Below, piece by piece: positions 38,910 through 47,456 of a stretch of DNA of 64,000 nt. The stretch is from Schlegelella_A sp036496385 (lineage in GTDB: Bacteria > Pseudomonadota > Gammaproteobacteria > Burkholderiales > Burkholderiaceae_C). The notes below the pieces were generated by a model. It had not been told where the DNA came from. It worked only from the letters and a program-made list of their open reading frames with translations, and did not search any database. Where the stretch lies: NCBI GenBank assembly GCA_036496385.1, contig DASXLD010000012.1, positions 1-64,000 of the forward strand. The letters are read 5' to 3'. The translations under genes were made by a program, and so were the position numbers. Within the stretch, counting starts at the first letter, position 1. Every line of letters starts with the position of its first letter.

Positions 38910-39191
38910 TCAGCCGGTCCGCCCGGCTTGCTCCATCAGCTGGTGGTAGTCGTCATGGGCACGCGCCAGGCACGCTTGGCGGGCGCTCCGGTCATGGTCC
39001 TTCGCGCAATCGCGCTTGGCGTCGGCGAGCACGGCGGCCGCCTCGTGGCGCGCCGCCTGCGGGCTCTCCCGGGTCGGCTCCATGCTGCCGACGACGATCC
39101 TGCTCTGGCTGACATTGCCGGCAGCGACCGCTGGAGTCGCCTGGGCGGCGACGCCGACGACCAGCGCCACGGCGATGATCGAGATCTTCAC
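38910..39191 (-). CDS. Small periplasmic protein, unknown
   Basis: 93-aa protein missed by long-frame calling. GTG at 39191 is preceded by AAGGAG six bases upstream. A signal peptide occupies residues 1-24 (VKISIIAVALVVGVAAQATPAVAA). The mature part has two Cys in KRDCAKDHDRSARQACLARA, possibly a disulfide, and a helical His/Asp/Gln-rich end. I do not recognise the family. It lies 83 bases after the SDR gene and 58 before the aminotransferase, on the same strand. Confidence 0.7.
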   Translation of the reverse strand: MKISIIAVALVVGVAAQATPAVAAGNVSQSRIVVGSMEPTRESPQAARHEAAAVLADAKRDCAKDHDRSARQACLARAHDDYHQLMEQAGRTG

Positions 39192-39274
39192 TCTTGGCTC
39201 CTTCGCAAAATGCGCCCGATCGGGCTGGACGGGTTCGATCGCGAACGCGCAGCCGAGTTCAGTCCGACCAGCGC

Positions 39275-40045
39275 TCAGCCGCGCGTGAGCCTCAGCCCGG
39301 CATCGAGGAGCAGGATCTCGCCGGTCGTCTTGGCCGCCGAAGCACCGAGGAACCAGGCCGCTTCGGCGACGTCCTCGGGGCTGATCACCGCGTCGAGCGC
39401 GGCGCGCGCGCGATAGCCCTGCACCGTCTGCGCGTAGCGCTCGGCGCCGAGCCCTTTCTGCAGCCACGGCGTCTCGACCAGGCCGGGAGCGATCGCGTTG
39501 ACGCGGACCTGCGGCCCGAGCGCGCGCGCAAGGCCGACCGTGAGGGCGTTGAGAGCGCCCTTGCTCGCCATGTAGGCAAGCGACGATCCGGTCCCCATCA
39601 GCGCGGCGATCGACGAGATGTTGACGATCGCCGCGCCGGGCCGGCGTGCCAGCATCGGCTGCAGCGCCCGCACCATCTGATAGGCGCCGACCACGTTGAC
39701 GCCGTAGATGCGATGAAAGTCGTCGGCGTCGAGGCCGTCGAGGTCCTTGGCGGCGACGAACTTCGTCGTCCCGGCGTTGTTGACGAGCACGTCGGCACGG
39801 CCGAAGCGCTGCTCGACCTCGGCCGCGAGACGGCGGCAGTCGGCGTCGGCGGCGATGTCGGCGCGAACGACGAGCGCGTCGGCGCCGAGCGCACGACATT
39901 CGGCAGCGACGGCCTCGGCGGGGGCAGCTTCGCGCGAGTAGTTGACGACGACGTTCCAGCCGTTGCTGGCGTAGAGGCGCACCGTCGCGGCGCCGATGCC
40001 CGACGATGATCCCGTGACGACGCAGACCTTGCGTTCGCTGTCCAT
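39275..40045 (-). CDS. SDR-family oxidoreductase (FabG-like)
   Basis: 256-aa classical short-chain dehydrogenase. Seen: TGSSSGIGAATV for the cofactor, NNAGTTKF, the catalytic Ser (NISSIAAL) and Tyr-Lys in YMASKGAL, and NAIAPGLVETPWL. The Asn-Tyr-Ser-Arg after the second strand (VVNYSREA) suggests NADP preference. The start at 40045 has AAAGGAG 5 bases upstream; the upstream frame extension is spurious. Substrate unknown. It is divergent from the small secreted protein at 40167. Confidence 0.92.
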   Translation of the reverse strand: MDSERKVCVVTGSSSGIGAATVRLYASNGWNVVVNYSREAAPAEAVAAECRALGADALVVRADIAADADCRRLAAEVEQRFGRADVLVNNAGTTKFVAAKDLDGLDADDFHRIYGVNVVGAYQMVRALQPMLARRPGAAIVNISSIAALMGTGSSLAYMASKGALNALTVGLARALGPQVRVNAIAPGLVETPWLQKGLGAERYAQTVQGYRARAALDAVISPEDVAEAAWFLGASAAKTTGEILLLDAGLRLTRG

Positions 40046-40166
40046 GACGCTCCTTTCGCGACGGCCTCCCCGCGCCGCGCCGCATTGTCGCTGCCCCTCC
40101 CCTCGACGACGGATGACGCGGCGCGCCTGCGCACCCACCATGGCAGCGTTCCAGGAGGAGGTCCGG

Positions 40167-40484
40167 ATGCATAAGTTCCTGCCCTGCCCGCTCGCGCTGC
40201 TGTGCGCAGCGGCCCTTGCCCAAGGCGCTCTGCCGACCGAATTTCCGGCCGCGAGCCGGCCAGTCGCGGCCGCGTCGCTCAAGGAGTCGCTCGCCGGCAA
40301 GACTTTCAACGTCGACTTGGCCGACGGCACCCGCTGGCGGCTCGAATACTGGCGTGCTGACGACTCGCGTCTCTGCACGCGGCTGCGCGGCGCTGAGATG
40401 TCGTGCAACGAAGTGCGTGACGCCGGCGGGCTGCTCTATCTGAAGCGCGGCAGCGGCGAGGTGATTGCGCTGCAGCCGCGCTGA
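40167..40484 (+). CDS. Small secreted protein, unknown
   Basis: 105-aa protein with a clear signal peptide (MHKFLPCPLALLCAAALAQG). The mature domain holds FNVDLADGTRWRLEYW, two Cys (LCTRLRGAEMSC) that may form a disulfide, and a beta-rich end. The start is fixed by AGGAGGAGG five bases upstream; the longer frame is a shadow. The family is not recognised. The likely location is the periplasm. It converges with the aldo/keto reductase gene across a hairpin. Confidence 0.72.
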   Translation: MHKFLPCPLALLCAAALAQGALPTEFPAASRPVAAASLKESLAGKTFNVDLADGTRWRLEYWRADDSRLCTRLRGAEMSCNEVRDAGGLLYLKRGSGEVIALQPR

Positions 40485-40489
40485 GACGC

Positions 40490-40506
40490 GAGCGCCCGCG
40501 GCGCTC
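40490..40506 (+). terminator. Inverted repeat at convergent gene ends
   Basis: Perfect 7-bp stem GAGCGCC / GGCGCTC with a 3-base loop in the 20-base gap between the small secreted protein and the aldo/keto reductase, overlapping the latter's stop codon. There is no T-tract. It could limit read-through in both directions. Confidence 0.4.
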
Positions 40507-41566
40507 AGGCAGCGCCGCGATCGCGGCGCGCCTGCGCCAGCTGTTTGCGCCGAACCTCGCCCTGGCGCGTGAACATCCAGCCCGGGTACTCGGCCGGCAA
40601 CTGGCTGGCGTCGCCGAGACGCGCGAGCTCGTCGGCGCCGAGCTCGACCGCGACGGCGCCGATGTTGTCGGCGAGTTGCTCGGCCTTCTTGGCGCCGATG
40701 ATGACGCTCGTCACTGCCGGCTGGTGCAGCAGCCACGCCAGCGCGATCTGCGCGACCGAGACGCCGCGCGCCGTCGCGATCGTGCGCATGACGTCGATGC
40801 AGTCGAAGGCGCGTTCCTTGGCGAGCGGCGGAAAGTCGAACGCGGTGCGCCGGCTGCCCGCCTCGCCCTGCTGATCGCGGCCGTACTTGCCGCTCAAAAA
40901 GCCCCCCGCGAGCGGGCTCCAGACGAGCAGGCCGAGGCCCTCGCTCTGCAGCATCGGCACCAGCTCGCGCTCGAGGTCGCGGCCGGCGATCGTGTAGTAC
41001 GCCTGCAGGCTCTCGAAACGGGCGAGGCCGAGCCGCTCCGAGATCCCGATCGCCTTCATGATCTGCCAGGCGGCCCAGTTCGAGACGCCGACGTAGCGGA
41101 CGTGGCCGTGCTCGACCAGGGTGTCGAGCGCGCGAACGGTCTCTTCGATCGGCGTCGCCGGGTCGAAGCCGTGGATCTGGTAGAGGTCGACGTGATCGAG
41201 CTGCAATCGGCGCAGGCTCTCCTTCAGCGCCGCAACGATGTGGCTTCGGGTCGCGCCACGCATGTTGGCGCCGGGGCCGGTCTCGCCGAACGCCTTGGTC
41301 GCGACGACGACGCTCTCGCGCGCCACCTTCAGATTCTTCAGTGCCTGGCCGGTGATCTCCTCCGAGCGGCCGCCTGCGTAGACGTCGGCGGTGTCGATGA
41401 AGTTGATGCCGGCGTCGAGCGCGCTGCCGACGATGCGTTCGGCGTCGTCCTGCTGCAGGCGGCCGATGCGGCCCCAGATGCCGTCGTCGCCGCCGCCGAA
41501 GGTCATCGTGCCGAGGCAGAGCTCGGAGACAAACAGGCCGGTGCGGCCGAGTGGGTTGAGCTTCAT
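40505..41566 (-). CDS. Aldo/keto reductase
   Basis: 353-aa NADPH-dependent (alpha/beta)8-barrel oxidoreductase. The catalytic tetrad is visible: Asp58 (FIDTADVY), Tyr63, Lys (VVVATKAF) and His (DLYQIHGFD). VSNWAAWQI and the C-terminal cofactor region SVIIGAKKAEQLADN are also present. It resembles the YajO/Gfo-like AKR group acting on small aldehydes and ketones. An AAGGAG precedes the ATG at 41566. It lies 41 bases after the old yellow enzyme gene, likely in the same transcript. Confidence 0.93.
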   Translation of the reverse strand: MKLNPLGRTGLFVSELCLGTMTFGGGDDGIWGRIGRLQQDDAERIVGSALDAGINFIDTADVYAGGRSEEITGQALKNLKVARESVVVATKAFGETGPGANMRGATRSHIVAALKESLRRLQLDHVDLYQIHGFDPATPIEETVRALDTLVEHGHVRYVGVSNWAAWQIMKAIGISERLGLARFESLQAYYTIAGRDLERELVPMLQSEGLGLLVWSPLAGGFLSGKYGRDQQGEAGSRRTAFDFPPLAKERAFDCIDVMRTIATARGVSVAQIALAWLLHQPAVTSVIIGAKKAEQLADNIGAVAVELGADELARLGDASQLPAEYPGWMFTRQGEVRRKQLAQARRDRGAA

Positions 41567-41607
41567 CGCGATCTCCTTGCGTGGTCTCGGGGTGGCGGTC
41601 CGGCGCG

Positions 41608-42723
41608 TCAGCGGGCGCCGAACGAGGCGTTCTCGAACAGATCCTTGTACTGGCGCGGCTGCGAGCGCCAGTACTGATGCGGCGCGACGACGCGTGCGCC
41701 GAGCTTCGCTGCCGCGTGCCACGGCCAGCGCGGGTCGTACAACATCGCGCGAGCGAGCGAGACGGCGTCGGCCTCGCCGCTGGCGACGATCGCCTCCGCC
41801 TGCTCGGCCTCGGTGATGAGGCCGACCGCGATCGTCGGCAGGCCGACCTCGGCCTTGACTCGCGCCGCGAACGGAACCTGGTAGCCCGGGCCGAGCCGGA
41901 TCGCCTGCTGCGGCGAGACGCCGCCGCTCGAGACGTGGATCGCTGCGCAGCCGCGTGCCTTCAGCGCCCCTGCGAAGGCGACGGTGCCGTCGATGTCCCA
42001 GCCGTCCGGCACCCAGTCGGTCGCCGAGACGCGTGCCCAGACCGGCCTCTCGGCCGCGAACGCGGCACGGACGACGTCGAAGATCTCGAGCGGAAAGCGC
42101 ATCCGGTTCTCGAGGCTGCCGCCGTAGGCGTCGCTGCGCTTGTTGGCGATCGGCGAGAGGAACTGGTGCAAGAGGTAGCCGTGGGCAGCATGGATCTCGA
42201 CGCCGTCGATGCCGAGCCGCGCCGCCCGCGCGGCGGCGCGCGCGAAGTCGGCGCGGATCTTCGCCAGGCCCGCGGCATCGAGCGCGGCCGGCAACTGTTC
42301 GCCGGCCGCATGCGGCACGGCCGACGGCGCGACCGTCTGCCAGCCGCCGGGCTCGCCGATCGGCACCTGCGCGCCGCCCTGCCACGGTGCTCGGCTCGAC
42401 GCCTTGCGGCCGGCGTGGGCCAGCTGCATGCCGATCGCGATCGGCGCATGGACGCGCACGGCAGCGAGGACGCGCGCGAGCGCCGCCTCGTTGGCGTCGC
42501 TGTAGAGGCCGAGGTCGACGGCCGTGATGCGACCCTCGGGCGAGACGGCGGTCGCCTCGACGATCAGCAGACCGGCGCCCGAGAGCGCGAGGTGGCCGAG
42601 GTGGATCAGGTGCCAGTCCGTTGCCGAGCCCTCGCTCGCCGAGTACTGGCACATCGGCGCGACGACGATGCGGTTGGCAAGGCGAAGCGCGCCGATCTCG
42701 ATCGGCTCGAACAGGTGGCTCAT
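41608..42723 (-). CDS. NADH:flavin oxidoreductase, YqjM-type old yellow enzyme
   Basis: 371-aa FMN-binding TIM-barrel ene-reductase. Cys25 in VAPMCQYSA marks the YqjM (thermophilic-like) class, where this Cys tunes the flavin. The substrate-binding His pair lies in EIHAAHGYLLHQF, and HAGRK and LENRMRFPLEI are typical. It reduces activated C=C bonds of enones, maleimides or nitro compounds in the cytoplasm. ATG at 42723 is preferred over a GTG five codons upstream. It shares orientation with the NHEJ genes upstream and the AKR downstream, which may point to an electrophile or oxidative-stress response. Confidence 0.92.
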   Translation of the reverse strand: MSHLFEPIEIGALRLANRIVVAPMCQYSASEGSATDWHLIHLGHLALSGAGLLIVEATAVSPEGRITAVDLGLYSDANEAALARVLAAVRVHAPIAIGMQLAHAGRKASSRAPWQGGAQVPIGEPGGWQTVAPSAVPHAAGEQLPAALDAAGLAKIRADFARAAARAARLGIDGVEIHAAHGYLLHQFLSPIANKRSDAYGGSLENRMRFPLEIFDVVRAAFAAERPVWARVSATDWVPDGWDIDGTVAFAGALKARGCAAIHVSSGGVSPQQAIRLGPGYQVPFAARVKAEVGLPTIAVGLITEAEQAEAIVASGEADAVSLARAMLYDPRWPWHAAAKLGARVVAPHQYWRSQPRQYKDLFENASFGAR

Positions 42724-42852
42724 GATGCGCGGCGGCACGGCGTGGGAGTGCGACGAGGATACGGCCGCGCGCCGGGTCTCGTGCCGCCCGCGTCGGCATC
42801 GCCACGCGGCCAGTCGTGGCGGCGACGATCCGCTTCGCTCGGCAAGCCCGCG

Positions 42853-43695
42853 TCAGCGCGGCCGCTGCAGGCGCCGGTAGGCGTTGAAGTGGCGCACCGC
42901 CTGCTTGGCGTCGCCGAGCTGCTGGTGCAGACGGGCGGCGTTGTAGTGGGCGTCGGCGAGGTCGGGAGCCAGGCGCAGCGACGCGTGGTAGCTCGCCAGC
43001 GCCGCGGCGGCGTCGCCGCGGTCCTCGAGGGCGATCGCGCGGTTGTAGTGGAGCAGCGCCTCGTGGGGTTTTCTCCGCAGCGCCTCGTCGTAGAGCGCGA
43101 CCGCCTCGTCCGAGCGATGGTTCTCGCACAGCAGCGCACCGAGGTTGAGATAGGCGTCGGCATGCATCGGGTCGATCTCGATCACGCGCCGATAGGCCAC
43201 CTCGGCCGCCTTGCGGTCGCTCGCCTCGAACGCTTCGGCGCGCCGGAACCACGCTGCCGCGTCGGCCGGCGGCGCCACCGCGCGCGCCGGCGCGCGCTGC
43301 AGGAAGGCGACGTTGCCGGAGACCGGCGCGAGCTCGAAGTCCATCACCAGCTGGCCGCTGTCGGCGTGCCACTGCGAGCGGCCGTCACGCACGGTGACGT
43401 CGTTGCCGACCGCGGTGATGCGCAGGCCGCTGAGCGGCAACTCGGCCGGCAGCGTCGCCCTGAGACGACGCAGCGAGGCGAGGATCTTGCGCGCCGGAAT
43501 CTGCGCCGCCTGCAGCTCGACCGCGGTGCGCAGGAGCACGATGTCGCGGAAGGTGAAGCGGTATTCGTTGCGCTTGCCGCGGCTCGGGGTCACGAAGCCG
43601 GAGGCGATCAGGCCGGCGACGACGCCGCGCGAGAGGCCCAGCATCTCCTGGATGCTGCGAATCGTGTAGGTGTTCGGGTCAGGCTCTGGTGTCAC
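42853..43695 (-). CDS. MerR-like DNA-binding domain fused to TPR repeats, coupled to ku
   Basis: 280-aa protein. A MerR-like winged helix-turn-helix occupies about residues 10-75 (YTIRSIQEMLGLSRGVVAGLI, then the EYRFTFRDIVLLR wing). A short beta-rich segment (about 90-125) and four tetratricopeptide repeats (about 145-272, for example NLGALLCENHRSDEAVALY) follow. No metal-binding Cys as in metal-sensing MerR proteins. It starts at GTG 43695, overlapping the ku stop by GTGA, with AGGA just upstream, so it should be translated in step with Ku. A regulator or protein-recruiting factor for end joining is plausible but not established. Confidence 0.85.
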   Translation of the reverse strand: MTPEPDPNTYTIRSIQEMLGLSRGVVAGLIASGFVTPSRGKRNEYRFTFRDIVLLRTAVELQAAQIPARKILASLRRLRATLPAELPLSGLRITAVGNDVTVRDGRSQWHADSGQLVMDFELAPVSGNVAFLQRAPARAVAPPADAAAWFRRAEAFEASDRKAAEVAYRRVIEIDPMHADAYLNLGALLCENHRSDEAVALYDEALRRKPHEALLHYNRAIALEDRGDAAAALASYHASLRLAPDLADAHYNAARLHQQLGDAKQAVRHFNAYRRLQRPR

Positions 43696-44624
43696 TTCCT
43701 GGCCCGCGTGCGCGCGGGAGCGGCAGCAGCCTCTTCGACCTTCGCGGCACGCTTGACGCCCTTGCGTTCCTTCGTCGCCTCGGCCGGCGCCGGTGTCGCC
43801 GGGGCCGCCTCGGCGGCCTTCGCCGGCGCCGCTTTCTTGGCGGCGCCCGCCTTGCCGAGACTCGCGCGCAGCGCCTCGACCAGGTCGATCACCTGCGCGC
43901 CGCCCGACGCCGGCTCGTGCGGCTCGTTGGCGACGATCTGCTTGCCGGCGATCTTCTCGTCGATCGCGGTCAGGATGCGCTTCTTCTCCTCGTCCTCGAA
44001 CATGGTCGGATCGTAGGTGTCCTCGGAGATCTGTTCGATCAGCTGCATCGCGAGCTTGAGCTCGGCCGGCGAGACGGTGACCTTCTCGATGTCGAGCTCA
44101 TTCATCGAGCGCACTTCGTCGGCGTAGAGCAGCTGCTGCAGGACGAGGCCGTCCTCGGCAGGGCGAACCTGGACGACGTACTGCTTGGCCTTCCACGCCC
44201 ATTTGGCGAGCGCACAACGGCCGCTCTGGCGCATCGCCTCGATCAGCAGGTTGTACGGCTTGGCGCCGCGCTTGTCCGGCGCCAGGTAGTAAGCCTTGTC
44301 GTAGAAGATCGGATCGACCGCCTTCTCGGGGATGAAGGCGACGATGTCGATCGTGTGGCTCGGGCTCTCGGACAGCGCCTTCAGCTCCTCGGGCTGGAAG
44401 ATGACGAAGCGGTCCTTCTCGAACTCGTAGCCCTTGACCATCTCGGCGCGCTCGACGACGTGCTGGTCCTTCTCGGAGACGTACTGCTGCTTGAGGCGCG
44501 AGCCGTCCTTGTCGAGCATGTTGAAGCGAACGCTCGCCGAGCTCTCGGTCGCCGAGTAGAGCTTGACGGGAATCGACACCAGGCCGAACGAGAGGGAGAG
44601 CGAAGCGATCGAACGGGCGGCCAT
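43692..44624 (-). CDS. ku: Ku DNA-end-binding protein
   Basis: 310-aa bacterial Ku homodimer subunit that encircles DNA ends and recruits LigD. The ring-forming beta-barrel core runs from residue 1 (SLSLSFGLVSIPVKLY) to about 200 and includes VSEKDQHVVERAEMVKGYE and the bridge region FYDKAYYLAPDKRGAKPY. A helical part follows to about 255. The tail (256-310) is Lys/Ala/Pro-rich, typical of extended Ku C-termini that bind DNA and aid LigD stimulation. ATG 44624 is preferred, with GAGG upstream. It lies 82 bases after ligD on the same strand and overlaps the MerR-TPR gene. Confidence 0.96.
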   Translation of the reverse strand: MAARSIASLSLSFGLVSIPVKLYSATESSASVRFNMLDKDGSRLKQQYVSEKDQHVVERAEMVKGYEFEKDRFVIFQPEELKALSESPSHTIDIVAFIPEKAVDPIFYDKAYYLAPDKRGAKPYNLLIEAMRQSGRCALAKWAWKAKQYVVQVRPAEDGLVLQQLLYADEVRSMNELDIEKVTVSPAELKLAMQLIEQISEDTYDPTMFEDEEKKRILTAIDEKIAGKQIVANEPHEPASGGAQVIDLVEALRASLGKAGAAKKAAPAKAAEAAPATPAPAEATKERKGVKRAAKVEEAAAAPARTRARK

Positions 44625-44680
44625 CGGAGATCCTCGAAGTCTCGGGTCCGCCCGGCGACCGCGCCGCGAAGCGGACGGGC

Positions 44681-44710
44681 AATATACGGGCAAGCCCTGT
44701 GCCTTGTCAC
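44681..44710 (-). promoter_or_regulatory. Candidate sigma70-type promoter of ku
   Basis: On the minus strand, GTGACA (44710-44705, 5 of 6 to TTGACA) is followed after 18 bases by TATATT (44686-44681, 5 of 6 to TATAAT). The -35 box overlaps the stop codon of ligD. Transcription would start near 44674 and give a leader of about 50 bases. The AATATA patch stands out in the GC-rich surroundings. Confidence 0.5.
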
Positions 44711-47265
44711 CCCGCGCCGTTGCGCGACGCCGACGCCTTGAAGCCGAGCGTCTTCATGCCCGGACCGAGGCTCTGGCGCGTCGTCCAGTACTCGGCCCAG
44801 GGGTCCGTCGCTTCGAAGCTCAGGTATTCGCGTGCCGTCAGGACCGTCCACTGCGCTGCGCCCCTGAGCGCCATCAGCTGCTCCCAGGCCACCGGCATCG
44901 AGACGCCCAGGCCCGGGCGCGACCGGGCCGAAAAGGCGGTGGCGGTCGTCTGGCCGTGGCCGTTCCTCAGGTAGTCGACGAAGATCCTGCCGACCCGGTT
45001 GCTGCCGCCGCTCTTGGCGACGAAACGCTGCGGAATCGTTTTCGCCAAATGCGTCACGACCGCGGCCGAGAATTCCTTGACGACGTCGTAGCCGAGCCTG
45101 GGCACGATCGGCACGACGACGTGCAGCCCCTTGCCGCCGCTCGTCTTCAGCCAGCTCGCAAGGCCGAGCTCGGTCAGCATCGCGCGCGTCAGCAGCGCCG
45201 CCTCCTGCACCTGCGCCCACGACACGCCCTCGCCCGGATCGAGGTCGAAGACGATGCGGTCGGGCTGGTCGATCTTCTTCGCCGTCGAGTTCCAGGTATG
45301 GAACTCGATCGTGTTCATCTGCGCCGCCGAGACGAGCGCGTCGGGGGTGTCGACGGCGAGCAGCGCGGAGTGCCCGGGCCAGAGCTTCGGGTCGAGCTCG
45401 CGCAGCCCGGGCATCCGAGTCTCGGGATGCTTCTGGAAGAACAGCTCGCCGGCGATGCCCTCCGGCGCGCGCACCAGCGACACGGGACGGTCGCGCAAAT
45501 GCGGCAGGATCCGCTCGGCGATGCTCTCGTAGTAGCGGACGAGCGTGACCTTGGTGATACCCGTCGACGGATCGATGACGCGCTCGGGGTTGGTGACCTT
45601 GATGCTCGATCGCGCTGGCGGCGGCGAAGCTGCGGCGCTGCCGGCCGCGGCGGCCGCGGCGATCTCGCGCGTCACCTCGCGCGCTGGCTTGTCGGGCCGC
45701 AGGGCGACGAACACCGCATGACGGACGTGACCTTCGGGCGTCCATTCGCGAAACGACACCTCGGCGACGAGCTCGGGACGGGCCCAGCGTTCGCCGCCGG
45801 CGACACGGCGCGACCAGCGCCCCGGCACGATCGCCAAGGTCGCGAGCGTCGGCGTCTTCGTCTCGAGCGCGACGAGTCGGCGGTGCAGCTCGCGGGCGCT
45901 GCGCGCGTCCCAACCGGTGCCGACGTTGCCGGCGTAGGTCAGCACGCCGCCTTCGTAGGTGCCGAGAAAGAGGCTGCCGACCTCGCCGCGCGCGCCGTTG
46001 CGGTCGGTGAAGCCGCAGACCACGAACTCCTGCCGCTGCGCGCACTTGAGCTTCAGCCAGCTGTCGCTGCGCTGCGAGACGTACGGTGCGTCGGGACGCT
46101 TGACGATGATCCCCTCGAGCTGCATCTGGCGCGCCGCCTCGAGCATCTGCGCCGGCGCTGCGGGCAACGCCTGGCTGAGGCGGACGCGATCGACCGTGGT
46201 CTTCGCGAGCAGCGACGCGAGCAGCGCGCGGCGTGCGCGCAGCGGCACCTTGCGCAGGTCGTAGCCGTCGTGAAACGGCAGGTCGAACACGAAGTACTCG
46301 ATCGCCTCGCTCGCCGCGCTGTCGATCGCGTTCTGCAGCGCGTTGAACTCGGGCAGGCCGTTCTCGCCCCGGACGACGATCTCGCCGTCGAGCCACGCCG
46401 ACGCGATGCCGAGCGACTCGACCGCGGCGGCGAGCGGCTTCATCTTGTCGGTCCAGTCGTGGCCGCCGCGCGTGACGAGCCTGGCCTTGCCGTGCTCGAC
46501 GCGCGCCATCAGCCGGTAGCCGTCGAACTTCGTCTCCACGATCCAGTCGCCGGCCGGCGCCACGGCGACCAGCGTCGCGAGCTGTGGCTCGAGCTTCGCC
46601 GGCAGCGGCGCGCCGATGGCGGCCGAGAGGTCGGGCGCGTCCGCCGCAGCGCCGGCGTCGGTGCCCGCAGCAACGGCCGCGCGCGGCTCGCGCTGCTCGA
46701 GAAGACCGAGCGGCTTCGCAACGACGCTGTCGGGCAGCGCGGCGATGACGTCGTACTCGGCAACCCGCCGCGCCCATGCATCCTTCTTCTTGAAGAGCAA
46801 CCAGGCGTCCTGCTTGTCGCCCGGCTTGGCGATGCGGACGAACTCCCAGAGGCCGGCGAGCTTCTCGCCATGGAGGCGAAAGACGAGCTTGCCCGTCGCG
46901 ATGCCTTCGCGCGGGTCGCCCTCGGCAGCCCACGTGCCGCGGTCCCAGACGATGACGGTGCCGGCGCCGTACTGTCGCGGCGGGATCGTGCCCTCGAAGC
47001 TCGCGTAGTCGAGGGGATGGTCCTCGACATGAATCGCCATCTGCATCTTCGACGGGTCGAACGAGGGGCCCTTCGGCACCGCCCAGCTGACCAGGACGCC
47101 GTCGAGCTCGAGGCGAAAGTCGTAGTGCAGGCGGCTCGCCCAGTGCTTCTGGACGACGAACGAGAGGCGGTCGCTGCCGGCCGCCTTCGCCGGTGCGCCG
47201 GCGGGCTCCGACGTGATGTCGAAGTTGCGTTTCTGCCGGTAGGTCGAGAGCGGTGTCTGCGCCAT
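44707..47265 (-). CDS. ligD: DNA ligase D, complete PE-LIG-POL protein
   Basis: 852-aa NHEJ ligase. The 3'-phosphoesterase is at about residues 10-165 (FVVQKHWASRLHYDFRLE, HVEDHPLDY). The ligase is at about 220-530 with adenylated Lys246 in ETKFDGYR and EGIIVKRPDAPY. The primase-polymerase is at about 555-845 with FDLDP, KTSGGKGLH and IFVDYLRN. All catalytic motifs are intact. ATG 47265 gives the usual N-terminus MAQTPLSTYRQKRNFDIT; a longer frame to 47445 exists but is unneeded. It is immediately upstream of ku, making the classical ligD-ku pair, and divergent from the RcnB-like gene. Confidence 0.96.
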   Translation of the reverse strand: MAQTPLSTYRQKRNFDITSEPAGAPAKAAGSDRLSFVVQKHWASRLHYDFRLELDGVLVSWAVPKGPSFDPSKMQMAIHVEDHPLDYASFEGTIPPRQYGAGTVIVWDRGTWAAEGDPREGIATGKLVFRLHGEKLAGLWEFVRIAKPGDKQDAWLLFKKKDAWARRVAEYDVIAALPDSVVAKPLGLLEQREPRAAVAAGTDAGAAADAPDLSAAIGAPLPAKLEPQLATLVAVAPAGDWIVETKFDGYRLMARVEHGKARLVTRGGHDWTDKMKPLAAAVESLGIASAWLDGEIVVRGENGLPEFNALQNAIDSAASEAIEYFVFDLPFHDGYDLRKVPLRARRALLASLLAKTTVDRVRLSQALPAAPAQMLEAARQMQLEGIIVKRPDAPYVSQRSDSWLKLKCAQRQEFVVCGFTDRNGARGEVGSLFLGTYEGGVLTYAGNVGTGWDARSARELHRRLVALETKTPTLATLAIVPGRWSRRVAGGERWARPELVAEVSFREWTPEGHVRHAVFVALRPDKPAREVTREIAAAAAAGSAAASPPPARSSIKVTNPERVIDPSTGITKVTLVRYYESIAERILPHLRDRPVSLVRAPEGIAGELFFQKHPETRMPGLRELDPKLWPGHSALLAVDTPDALVSAAQMNTIEFHTWNSTAKKIDQPDRIVFDLDPGEGVSWAQVQEAALLTRAMLTELGLASWLKTSGGKGLHVVVPIVPRLGYDVVKEFSAAVVTHLAKTIPQRFVAKSGGSNRVGRIFVDYLRNGHGQTTATAFSARSRPGLGVSMPVAWEQLMALRGAAQWTVLTAREYLSFEATDPWAEYWTTRQSLGPGMKTLGFKASASRNGAG

Positions 47266-47456
47266 CGTCGCGCCCGCGTGCGCATCGTTGCGGTCACGCA
47301 AGGACACCGCGAGCCTGGGTGCAAGCTGATAATTCCATGATAGCGACGCGGCCGTGTCAGCCTCGGGTCTGCCCGACGCCAGCGGGGCGACTTCTCCTAC
47401 AGCAGCGGCCCGCGAGGCGGGCGAGGATGACGAATCCTTCGCCATCGGAGCTTGAC

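Noticed and set aside
40505..43372. A 955-residue minus-strand frame that includes the aldo/keto reductase
   Set aside because: Only the last 353 residues are real, with a good ribosome-binding site at 41566. The rest is an alternate frame of the old yellow enzyme and MerR-TPR genes.
47266..47445. Longer ligD start at 47445
   Set aside because: The extra 60 residues are unlike LigD N-termini, while ATG 47265 gives the standard beginning.
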